Shown here in pieces: positions 48,522-57,600 of a stretch of DNA of 64,000 bases; positions within the stretch are counted from its first letter, which is position 1; the number at the start of each line of letters is the position of its first letter. Both the position numbers and the translations under genes were made by a program. Below the pieces are notes generated by a model. That model saw nothing but the letters and a program-made list of their open reading frames with translations, ran no database searches and was not told the origin of the DNA. This DNA is from Margaritifera margaritifera (Eukaryota > Mollusca > Bivalvia > Unionida > Margaritiferidae), in NCBI GenBank assembly GCA_029931535.1, contig JAQPZY010001579.1, positions 3,648,501 to 3,712,500 on the forward strand. Reading direction: 5' to 3'.

Positions 48522-48960
48522 CTATGCACGTGAGAGTGCATCTGCAATCACATTGTCTTTTCCCCTGATGTGTTTGATGTCAATGTTATATTCCTGCAAT
48601 ATCAAACTCCATCTCAACAATCTCCGATTTTTATCTTTCATTTTGTTGATGAAAGTAAGGGGATTGTGATCACTGTACACAATAATTGGAGAAAGAGCTG
48701 AGGTAACATACACTTCAAAATGCTGTAAAGCCAATATCAAAGCCAAACATTCCTTCTCAATTGTGGAATAATTTTTCTGATGTTTGTTTAGTTTTTTTAG
48801 AAAAATAACACACAGGGTGATCCACACCACTTTTCTCTTCCTGAATCAATACTCCACCAACCCCTATATCACTTGCATCAACAGATAATTTAAATGATTG
48901 GCTAAAATTTGGTGCAGAAAGAACTGGTGCATTCTTAAGCATGGCCTTTAACTTGTCAAA
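48522..48960 (-). pseudogene. Element C RNase H domain (two frames)
   Basis: C-terminal part of the Pol polyprotein. 48942-48757 gives 'LKNAPVLSAPNFSQSFKLSV', 'DASDIGVGGVLIQEE' (first catalytic Asp) and 'HPVCYFSKKTKQ'. After one extra A on the coding strand (T-run 48772-48776; element A has four A, C has five) the frame moves to 48830-48522: 'NYSTIEKECLALILAL' (catalytic Glu), 'VYSDHNPLTFINKM' (Asp) and 'IRGKDNVIADALSRA' (last Asp), then stop at 48522. All expected acidic residues are present, so only the frame is damaged. Joined to RT through a second one-base shift near 48985. Confidence 0.92.
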
Positions 48961-48982
48961 AGATTCCTGACACTTGTCAGAC

Positions 48983-51900
48983 CTAAAAAAATTTGGTTTT
49001 CTTACTCAATAAACTTGTCAAAGGTTCAGCAATTTTGGAAAAATTGGAACAAAATTTCCGATAATATCCAGCCATACCTAGAAATCGCATCAGTTGCTTT
49101 TTACAAATTGGAACTTGAAATTCAGAGATAGCTTTGACCTTAGCTTCTATAGGTTTAACTTGACCTTGTCCCACAATATGTCCTAAAAATGTGACACAAG
49201 CATGGCAAAACTCACTTTTGCTCAAATTAATTGTCAGATTCGCATCACTGAGTCGATCGAAGAATTTTGGAATGGTTTCCAAATGATCTTCCCAGGTGTT
49301 GTTGTAGATAATGACGTCATCGATATAAGCGTCACAATTATCAAGACCAAATGTTATCATGTTCATCAGACGTTGAAACGTTGCAGGCGAATTTTTCATT
49401 CCAAACGGCATGACTTTATATTGATAAAGTCCATCTGGAGTTGCAAATGCTGAAATTTCTTTTGCCCTTTCCGTCAGTGGAATTTGCCAGAATCCTTTTA
49501 AAAGGTCAAACTTGGTGACATATTCCGCATTTCCAATTTTATCAATGCAATCGTCCATTCTTGGGATTGGAAATGAATCAGTTTTGGTGACACTGTTGAC
49601 TTTTCTATTGTCAGTACACATACGGAATGTATTATCTGGCTTGGGAACAAGAATACATGGTGAACTCCAGTTACTTTTACTTAGTTCTATGAAATCATTC
49701 TCCAGTAGATACTGAATTTCTTTCTTCAGATAGTTCTGTTTGAGAGGATTCATCCTATAAGGATGCTGTTTCACAGGCGCAGAATCTACAATGTCAACGT
49801 CATGATAAATTTTACTTGTTCGTGTTGGAACATCAGGAAACAAGTGCTCATAGTCATGTAATAGCTGTTTTAGTTCATTTCTTTCCTGTTGTTGTAGATG
49901 TAAAAGTTTCTGGTCTAGGTTGTTCAATATTTCTGAATTCCGAAGATTGGTTATACCAGAGTCACTATAGTCTGATCGTACTCCATCGTTGATATCTTCA
50001 CTGTGTGGGACAGGTACAACTAAATTAACTGAATAATTAGCTGGGCTATCTCTGTCAAAATATTCCTTTAACATATTTATATGACAAAGTTGTTTCTGTT
50101 TCCGTCTCCCAGGAGTGTTAATGATATAATTTAAGTCATTTACTTTCTTTTCAACGGTATAAGGACCATAAAATTTAGCCTGAAGAGGATTTTGAGGTAT
50201 GGGAAAGAGAGCCAGAACTTTGTCACCAGGTTTAAAACTCCTTTCCTGTGAATTTCTGTCATACCTTAATTTCATTTTTGACTGGGTAGTGTGAAGATTA
50301 GTTCTTGCTACTTCACAGGCCTTTGACAACTTGTATTTGAAATCAGAAATATAATCAAGAAGATTAATCTTTGAATCTTCATTTGAAAGAAGTTTCTCTT
50401 TCAATAATTTCAGTGGTCCACGGACAGCATGACCAAAAACTAGTTCAAAGGGACTAAAACCCAACGACTCTTGAACTGATTCCCTAACAGCAAACAACAA
50501 CAAATGAACACCCTCATCCCAATCCTTTTCTGTATCAAAGCAATATGATCGAATCATATTCTTCAAAGTTTGATGAAATCTTTCCAAAGCACCTTGACTT
50601 TCAGGGTGATAGGCAGAAGATTTAAACTGTTGGATGCCTAATTCATGCATAACTTGTTGGAAAATTCCAGACATAAAATTTGACCCTTGATCTGACTGGA
50701 CAGATTTGGGAAGGCCAACAAGTGTAAAAAACTTCACCAATGCTTTCACAATAGTTTTAGTTTTTATATTTCTCAGAGGAATTGCTTCTGGAAATCTTGT
50801 AGATGTACACATGATGGTCAACAAGTATTGGTTACCTGACTTGGTTTTAGGTAAAGGACCAACACAGTCTACTATTATTCTACTAAATGGTTCATCAAAT
50901 GCAGGAATAGGTTGCAGATGAGCCTTAGGTATCTTCTGATTGGGTTTTCCTACCATTTGACAAGTGTGACAAGATCTGCAGTATTTAGAAACATCACTTT
51001 TGAGTTTCGGCCAATAAAAATGATTCAAGATCTTGTGATAAGTCTTACGGACTCCTAAATGACCAGCCAAAGGAGTTTCATGGGCTAAATTAAGAATTTC
51101 CTGTCTATATGACTTAGGAACAACAATTTGATAGCTCACTGACCACTCGTCACCAGCGGGTACATCAGGTGGTCTCCATTTCCTCATAAGGACCCCATTT
51201 TTCACAAAGTAACACACTGGAACTTGTGTGGCTTCAGTTTCACTAATAGCCCTCTGAAACAAACAAGATATCTCGGGATCTTGCTCCTGTTCAACGACAA
51301 GGGATTGTCGTTTGTCATCCTGATTAGAACAAAGAGAATGAGTTGCCAAAAGAGGATCACTGTGATCAATACCGTTTGATTGATCAATACCTGAGGAAAA
51401 AGTGACCTCATCAAAAAACTGACCAATACATGTGTCAGCTAAAGGAATAATATCCTGATCAACATCACTCTCAAGAGCTCTTTGTGCCATAGCTCTAGTA
51501 ACTGAACAAGCAGGGTACAAATCAGGGATTTCAGTTTCGACAGGATCAACTTTCTGATCCAAACAAGGCTTGTCAGTTACAAGTGGATTAACCACAACCT
51601 TATCTCCAGCTAGGTCATTGCCTAGTAATAAATGAACACCCTCTATGGGTAAAGAAGTCACTGCCCCAACAGTCACAGGTCCAGAAACTAAGTCTGATGC
51701 CAAATTCACACAATGAAGAGGAACATTTACAAAGCCGCACTCTACTCCCTGAACAAGAACACTTTCACTTGAAGAAGACTCCTCAGACAAAGGCAAAGTA
51801 CCTGATAATAAAAGACTCTGAGAAGCTCCAGTGTCCCTTAATATTTTAATTGGGATAGGTTTGGCAGAATCACCAATAAGTGATATAGAACCTTCTAACA

Positions 51901-52504
51901 TGAATGGTTCATAAGCCTCCAAAATAGAATCAGACTGGGGTTTGTTTGACCCAACAAATGTATTGCTTTCAATACAAGACCGTGACCTTGACCTCGTAGA
52001 AATAAGAGCATTTGGAAAAGCTCTGTCTTTACTCTGTTGCTTATTTTTCAACTTGAAGCAATCAGAAATAATGTGCCCTTTCGTTTTACAATAAGTGCAC
52101 GTAGGAAGAGATAAGGATTTCTGATCAGTCTTATCAGATGTTTGATTCCTAACAGTTGTGCTGTTGTGAAATTTGGAAGTACTCGAATGAGATTGAAATG
52201 GTTTTTTACCAGAAAACTGCTGAGAGGACGACTTATTGCCAAATGAAATTTTGTGAGTCAAGGAATAATCATCAGCCATACGAGCAGCATTTTCCAAAGT
52301 TTCCACATTCTGCTCGTCAAGATAGGTTTTAACATCACTATGGATGCACCTCTTGAACTCTTCAATTAATACGAGCTGTCGGAGGTTATCATAACCTTGA
52401 TCAACTTTCTTGGCTGAGCACCACCTATCAAATAGTTGTTCTTTATCCCTTGCAAATTCGACATGAGTTTGTCCAGTTTCTTTTCTACAATTCCTAAACC
52501 TTTG
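48983..52504 (-). CDS. Element C gag C-terminus, protease, integrase, reverse transcriptase polyprotein
   Basis: Frame open from just after the TGA at 52505; first Met at 52306 (1107 codons, residues counted from it). CCHC knuckle C70-C73-H78-C83. Aspartic protease active site DTGAS at 158-162 and 'LLLGND' at 226-231. Integrase zinc residues H409, H416, C446, C449; catalytic D480, D539, E575, spacing D-58-D-35-E. GPY/F-type module around 711-745 ('FYGPYTVEKK'). RT from about 820 with D934 in 'KFDLLKGFWQI' and 'AYIDD' at 993-997; stops at 1107 within the RT connection by a one-base shift. The capsid half encoded at 52504-52307 ('LVLIEEFKRCI', 'YLDEQ') is in the same frame and resembles the SCAN fold. 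No Met begins the frame near the TGA, so this part would need readthrough, or a sense codon in place of TGA. Integrase before RT identifies the Gmr1 group. Confidence 0.95.
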   Translation of the reverse strand, partial: QRFRNCRKETGQTHVEFARDKEQLFDRWCSAKKVDQGYDNLRQLVLIEEFKRCIHSDVKTYLDEQNVETLENAARMADDYSLTHKISFGNKSSSQQFSGKKPFQSHSSTSKFHNSTTVRNQTSDKTDQKSLSLPTCTYCKTKGHIISDCFKLKNKQQSKDRAFPNALISTRSRSRSCIESNTFVGSNKPQSDSILEAYEPFMLEGSISLIGDSAKPIPIKILRDTGASQSLLLSGTLPLSEESSSSESVLVQGVECGFVNVPLHCVNLASDLVSGPVTVGAVTSLPIEGVHLLLGNDLAGDKVVVNPLVTDKPCLDQKVDPVETEIPDLYPACSVTRAMAQRALESDVDQDIIPLADTCIGQFFDEVTFSSGIDQSNGIDHSDPLLATHSLCSNQDDKRQSLVVEQEQDPEISCLFQRAISETEATQVPVCYFVKNGVLMRKWRPPDVPAGDEWSVSYQIVVPKSYRQEILNLAHETPLAGHLGVRKTYHKILNHFYWPKLKSDVSKYCRSCHTCQMVGKPNQKIPKAHLQPIPAFDEPFSRIIVDCVGPLPKTKSGNQYLLTIMCTSTRFPEAIPLRNIKTKTIVKALVKFFTLVGLPKSVQSDQGSNFMSGIFQQVMHELGIQQFKSSAYHPESQGALERFHQTLKNMIRSYCFDTEKDWDEGVHLLLFAVRESVQESLGFSPFELVFGHAVRGPLKLLKEKLLSNEDSKINLLDYISDFKYKLSKACEVARTNLHTTQSKMKLRYDRNSQERSFKPGDKVLALFPIPQNPLQAKFYGPYTVEKKVNDLNYIINTPGRRKQKQLCHINMLKEYFDRDSPANYSVNLVVPVPHSEDINDGVRSDYSDSGITNLRNSEILNNLDQKLLHLQQQERNELKQLLHDYEHLFPDVPTRTSKIYHDVDIVDSAPVKQHPYRMNPLKQNYLKKEIQYLLENDFIELSKSNWSSPCILVPKPDNTFRMCTDNRKVNSVTKTDSFPIPRMDDCIDKIGNAEYVTKFDLLKGFWQIPLTERAKEISAFATPDGLYQYKVMPFGMKNSPATFQRLMNMITFGLDNCDAYIDDVIIYNNTWEDHLETIPKFFDRLSDANLTINLSKSEFCHACVTFLGHIVGQGQVKPIEAKVKAISEFQVPICKKQLMRFLGMAGYYRKFCSNFSKIAEPLTSLLSKKTKFF

Positions 52505-53332
52505 TCAATATGCCTCTGGTACCAACTCATAAGCTTTCAAGATGTACTCCTTAACCACATCATAATCAGTGCTTTGTTGTACTGACAGTGAAATGTAGAC
52601 TTCACGAGCTTTGCCAATTAGTACACTTTGTAATAACAAAGTCCAATGCTCTCTGGGCCATTTCAAGTTTTCAGCAATTTTCTCGAAATGAAGAAAGTAT
52701 TTATCTACTTCTTTTTCCTGAAAAGGGGGTACTAACCTAATATATCTAGTAACATCAAAACCTGAACTTGTTTTTGAAGGAGTGGAGTGTGCTCTGTTTG
52801 CCAGTTCTAATTCTCTTAACTTAAATTGCATTTCCCTTTCTTCTCTTTGCATCTGCATTTGTATTTGCCTCTCTTCCTTCTGCATTTGTATCTGCCTCTC
52901 TTCCTTCTGCATTTGTAGCTGCCTCTCTTCCTTCTGCATTTGTAGCTGCCTCTCTTCTTTCTCTCTCTCCATCTGCCTCACTTCTTTCTCTCTCTCCATC
53001 TGTATCTGCCTCTCTTCTTTCTCTCTCTCTCTCTCTCTCTGAATCTGAAGCTTTGCCAATTCTAAATCCATCTGGTTCTTTAACTCTAATTCCCTTAATT
53101 TCCTGTCAGAACCAGATACAGGCTTTCTCTTCAAACTTAAAGCACTATTTTCAAAAATTCCCTTTCCTACTAAATACTGAATTAAAATAATCTTTATCTC
53201 CTGTTTTGTCAATGATAATTTTGCCTCAGATAGACCGTATTTTCTGGCAAGCTCGAGCAACTCATCCTTTCTCATGCACTCTAACCCCTCCTGGGTAGGT
53301 TTTGAAATGACATTCTGAACATTAGATGCCAT
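52505..53332 (-). CDS. Element C Gag N-terminal half (coiled coil and capsid N-terminus)
   Basis: 275 codons from ATG 53332 (MASNVQNVISKPTQEG), the first ATG after the PBS-like site, with a leader of about 160 bp from the LTR. A helix-rich start ('KDELLELARKYGLSEAKLSL') is followed at about residues 75-170 by a strongly charged coiled coil of RQ/EKE/QMQKEE repeats. Its DNA (about 52850-53045) is itself a 30 bp-type tandem repeat. The capsid N-terminal part follows: 'YIRLVPPFQEKEVDKYFLHF', 'WTLLLQSVLIGKAREVYISL', 'YILKAYELVPEAY', then TGA at 52505. Homology continues in frame beyond the stop, so this is not the natural end of Gag unless recoding occurs. Gag forms the particle that packages element RNA. 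Confidence 0.9.
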   Translation of the reverse strand: MASNVQNVISKPTQEGLECMRKDELLELARKYGLSEAKLSLTKQEIKIILIQYLVGKGIFENSALSLKRKPVSGSDRKLRELELKNQMDLELAKLQIQREREREKEERQIQMEREKEVRQMEREKEERQLQMQKEERQLQMQKEERQIQMQKEERQIQMQMQREEREMQFKLRELELANRAHSTPSKTSSGFDVTRYIRLVPPFQEKEVDKYFLHFEKIAENLKWPREHWTLLLQSVLIGKAREVYISLSVQQSTDYDVVKEYILKAYELVPEAY

Positions 53333-53471
53333 TGTAAATGCTTGTTGGTTTCACACAACAAAATTTCTCTATTTAAAAATCTTTGCCAAAGACAAAAAAA
53401 ATTCAGACACAAAATCAATATGAATTTCAAAAATAACTTTAATATCTCTAATATGCTTTAAAGAAATTCAG

Positions 53472-53489
53472 ATCCCGGAACGGCCCCCA
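53472..53489 (-). promoter_or_regulatory. Primer-binding-site candidate of element C
   Basis: Minus strand 'tgggggccgttccgggat' begins five bases inside the 5' LTR. A TGG start and GC-rich 18 bp are what pairing with a tRNA 3' CCA end requires. The complement gives a tRNA end with discriminator C, which I cannot assign to a particular isoacceptor. Confidence 0.7.
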
Positions 53490-53494
53490 ATTTC

Positions 53495-54238
53495 TGTTAC
53501 GACTCTATGGTCTAAGAAAAATGTAACAGAAAGAAAGTGAAACCAACAAATCAAGTAAAAATCAACAAGCAATTTATTACTAGATAATTAAAATGAAAAA
53601 TCAAAAAGTCACTTACAGTAATGTGTTTTGAAATCCTAATAATCCAATAAGAATGATTGTTCTAATCACAAGTCCTAAATATAGAATGTTCCGAATTCAC
53701 GGCTGTGTCCTTGAATGTTATGATGTGCTACTGGTCTCCAAAGTCCTGATGTACTAGTAATCTTTGATGTGCTGATGTCAAAATGAAGTATTCCAAAATA
53801 TCTGAATAAGTTCACATAAATTCCAAAATCATCAATTAAAAATCCAAAATCCAAACGTTTATGAGCACTGTTATAATCCAATGAATATTTAAAATAATTC
53901 CTCTCTTAGAATTTGGAATGAATTTTCACAACTGTAATAGCTCTTTACAAGACTGATGGTAATGTCAAAACTGAATAAATGTCCACCAAACATGGTATAT
54001 AGAAAGATTGGTCACATGACAGAATGTTCTAGAACATGTGTCATCTTAATGGAATTTTACTTGTAAACAAAATCAACCTTGACCTTCAAATTGAGAAAAC
54101 ATATTGATCAAAACAACCTAATTCAAGGACACTAGTTAAACATGTTTTTCCTGATAAGAGATTTAAGCAAATATTAAAGTGAAGACACATTTATAATTTC
54201 CTAAAATTTTTAATATTATATAAACATCATACATAACA
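53495..54238 (-). repeat. 5' LTR of element C
   Basis: 744 bp, same ends as the partner at 47640. Differences seen by eye: one each near 53670, 53757 and 54224, and two next to the TATA-like run near 54002-54005. This copy would drive transcription toward lower coordinates. Confidence 0.97.
53996..54011 (-). promoter_or_regulatory. Putative LTR promoter (CCAAT and TATA)
   Basis: On the minus strand CCAAT (54011-54007) is followed within ten bases by tatata (54001-53996). The same layout occurs in the 3' LTR with a longer TA run. Element A also has a TATA-like motif at the matching place (about 14110-14121). Confidence 0.5.
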
Positions 54239-54511
54239 CAAAGCTTGTTAGTATATGAACTGCTTTATGATCAGGTTTTCCGTATCTCTAGCACGACGCA
54301 AATCCTGTACTTCAAACAAATAAACAAAGAAACGTTCGTTTTCCAATTTCTCGGCCTAGAGCAAGATTTTTGTGTTACAAATATTGCAATTTAATTGTGA
54401 ATTCTGCCCCAGCGTTCCCTTTAAATAAATTATAGAAGATAGAACAATATTAACTGCATATAAAATATAGTTTCTTAAAATTTAACAAAGTATATTTCAA
54501 TATGAATACTA
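54239..54511. other. No gene seen
   Basis: Flank of element C, starting with its target duplication 'caaa'. Confidence 0.5.
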
Positions 54512-54622
54512 GTCAGACAATTGAATCAGACCTTAAAACTGTCTCATCGTCAGACAATTGAATCAGACCTTAAAACTGTCTCATCGTCAGACAATTGAAT
54601 CAGACCTTAAAACTGTCTCATC
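54512..54622. repeat. 37 bp tandem repeat x3
   Basis: Three copies, identical by eye, of a 37 bp unit running from 'gtcagacaattgaatcagac' to 'ctgtctcatc'. Identity among copies suggests recent amplification. Confidence 0.96.
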
Positions 54623-57600
54623 TGCGCAGCGTCGAGACTGTGAGTCAATGCAAATATGAACGAATATCATGTCCGGTAATGCTTATAAAAAGCAAAAGAG
54701 ATAAGCTGTTTAGAATATGAAATAAGATTCATTTCATTTTAGTTCTTTAGAGGAAACTATATAAAGAATTTAATATGTTAATAATCAACTAGCAATTTTA
54801 GATTTAAATGTGGCATCAAACTGGGCTACTTTTGTAATTGCAGTTATTCCGTCTAAACTATTCTCACTTGATTTCCCATATTAAATGTAACCAAAATAGA
54901 TCTTAACATACGACAAGCAAGTTCAGTTCTTATTATGTATTACATGGCTTACAATGAGCAAAATCAATCCGAGCTTGATTCAGAAAGTATATACTTTCAT
55001 TTTAAGGAAAAAGTTACTATTTTAATAAATCTAATAATGTATGCATGTTTCTGTAGGTTCGCTATGCGTCACTGAACATGAACATAAACCTGATAATTGT
55101 TTGCATTTAGCCGACTGACCATCAGCAAGCATATACACATACATTTAAGTTTGTTACAGAGACTGACGGTAGCCCGTTTGTAGCATACAGTAAATCAAAT
55201 CAATCGCATGTACATACTTACAGGTTATAGCAGTTTAAATTCGTTCTCTACTGAGACACGAGCCGGTGTCTGCGGGTTACAGCTATAATCAGGTTTGAAT
55301 AATACATGATCAGTCACTTACTTATATGTTGTAGTCACAATTTAAGTTTCGATTGCAAATACCATTTCAATAACATAAATAAGCTGTGATAAATTCGAGA
55401 TCTTTGGACTACTATTTTTTGTATGTGACCGTTTCATCGCCTAGTTTATCAGGATGAAAAACAAATGTTTTTGGTTATCGAACTTGTAAAATCACTATAT
55501 CGAGAGTTTGAAAACACCACTCGAGACTCTAAAAAGGTCAATAGTCACAGAGATAAACAATATATGAAATAGTCCAACATTACTTTTTTGATCCCTTCCA
55601 ATTTTTTTACTAATGTCCATGGTGTATTTTGTTAGAGATTTTCTCAGGTCAGGTTGTAATCAATCCAGCTAGAATGTAATTAACCACAAGTTTAGAGGGG
55701 TTTTATAGATTTATATTAGCGGTGACTTGTGATCTTTCTCTGTCTCTAAAATATATTAGGCGCTCGTGAGATTAGGTTTAAGATTGATATATTACTTGAG
55801 TATATTATTTTAGTCCTCTGCTACGCTATTAAGGACTTTATTTTTGATTGCTGAGAATTATCTTGAGATCAGGATGATCGTGCAGAAAATGATGATAATC
55901 GTGATGGTTATAATCAATCCTTCAACCTAATGTGCCATACATAAGGTCCTATGAGCACAAAAGGCTACTGAAAGTCATGGTTGTATTTCATCCACATGAA
56001 ACTCATGGTTGTATTTCATCTAGAAGACAACATCGTATCCACTTTTACAAGTGATGGTTACAAACGGACGTTTTAAATCCTGCTCTTCCGAATCAATAAC
56101 ACAAATGCATTTTTCTTTCCCGACAAAGTTTTGCCTTTACTTGCATATTTTGTCCTAGATGAAAATTTAATCGTTACAAATATTATTTTGTGTCCAGTGA
56201 AGCAACTGTACACTTCCTGCAAGAATGCTTCAACACATGACTTTGAAAAGCAAAATGCCCTTATAAAATTCTCGCAAAATGCCTCACAATACAGAACAAA
56301 AAATACAAGTATAATTTTCTTACTCAATTGTAGTAATAATATTTTCTTCTTGCGTTTAAAAAAAATGCAATTTTGAGTGTTTGAATCATTCGGATGGAAA
56401 CCTTTTTCTCCTTTTTGGTAATTGTAGCCCAAATGGCCCATATCATAGAGCTGAAACACATATGTTTGCTAAGCACTTTATATGAACGCAGCAGAATGCA
56501 ACAGGATCATGGATCGAGCAAATGCATTGACGCAATGCAATATGTATTCCGCATCAATTCAGATCTCTTCGGCGGAAACGTTTAAAATACTGAGCTGCTT
56601 AAACGGTGGGTGTACCTGGCAGACAGTATCCAGCATACATAGCTTGAAAAAAGAGAAAGTTTTAAGATCCATTGTGGGTTTTAGCTTAACAAGGGATAAC
56701 ATTACACAACACAGAGTATTCATTTAAGGATTTTGCTGTAGGGTTTAAACGGAGCTCGTCGTGCATAAGCTAATGTGGACCTTTTATTTATCGGCTATTG
56801 TATATTGCATGCAACTGATGATACCATCGTAAAGTCTAACAAGAATAGCAAAAGAGTGAAAATACTCGTATTTCTATGGAAATATTGGGTATTTTGTAGT
56901 CATAAATTAATCTCATGCTTACAGTGTGAGAAAGAAGATAACTGGAGAACTATTAGTTGCACTAAAATTCGGTGACACTTCATTAGAAATAACAAAGTCT
57001 GGTAAAAACACAACAACCTTCGACGATTACACATCATTTCTTGCTTTGAATATTTGCATTTGTTTTACTCGTTGATTCCATGCAATGAAAATCTGAGTAG
57101 TTTGCAATGTTCTTTTCTAAAATATGGCAGCATTCAGACTATTATTACGTTTCTCTTTGAACAACTTGTCTGCCCCACTCTTCATCTACATAACCGACGA
57201 ATTGCCAGATTAGGGATAAATACGCATCATCAAAATGTAAGTTTTTGTAAAATCTACCTTTTTTTTGAATATACTGTCACTTTGATAGAGATACATGTTC
57301 CAATTAATAGTGGACAAAAATAATGAAGTTTATACATGTTAAATTGTGAAAATTGTCAAGATGTCTGGTCTATAGGTTAGCAGACGTTCTCTTAGTTAGA
57401 AAAGCTTAGCACATTAGGTGCCATTATGTAACGAATACATTGTTGGCGGGGACACGATTGGCTAAGTGACTCATTGGAATTTCGCATAAACAACAATTGA
57501 CTGGCAGCTGGTGTTAGAAAGGTGGAGTATATAGATTGCCCAATACTACCGAAATAAAGCGGATATTAAGGAATTCCTCAATGTGTTTGATATTTATTCT

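Larger units (their letters stand above)
47640..54238 (-). mobile_element. Gypsy element C (Gmr1-like LTR retrotransposon), nearly intact
   Basis: A 6.6 kb element on the minus strand with two 744 bp LTRs, a PBS-like site, gag, protease, integrase, RT, RNase H and a polypurine tract. The flanks 47636-47639 and 54239-54242 are both 'caaa', a 4 bp target duplication typical of Gypsy integrases. Integrase lies upstream of RT within one long frame, the arrangement of the Gmr1 group. The LTRs differ at about five positions by eye, so insertion was recent. Three point lesions interrupt the gag-pol frame: TGA at 52505-52507, a one-base gain near 48985-48991, and another near 48772-48776. Confidence 0.97.

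Noticed and set aside
49202..49453. Plus-strand open frames inside the Gypsy elements (also near 9594, 16569, 50706, 52782)
   Set aside because: They are antisense shadows of the minus-strand gag-pol frames.
54512..54622. CRISPR-like array
   Set aside because: Units are directly adjacent with no spacers, and the genome is eukaryotic.
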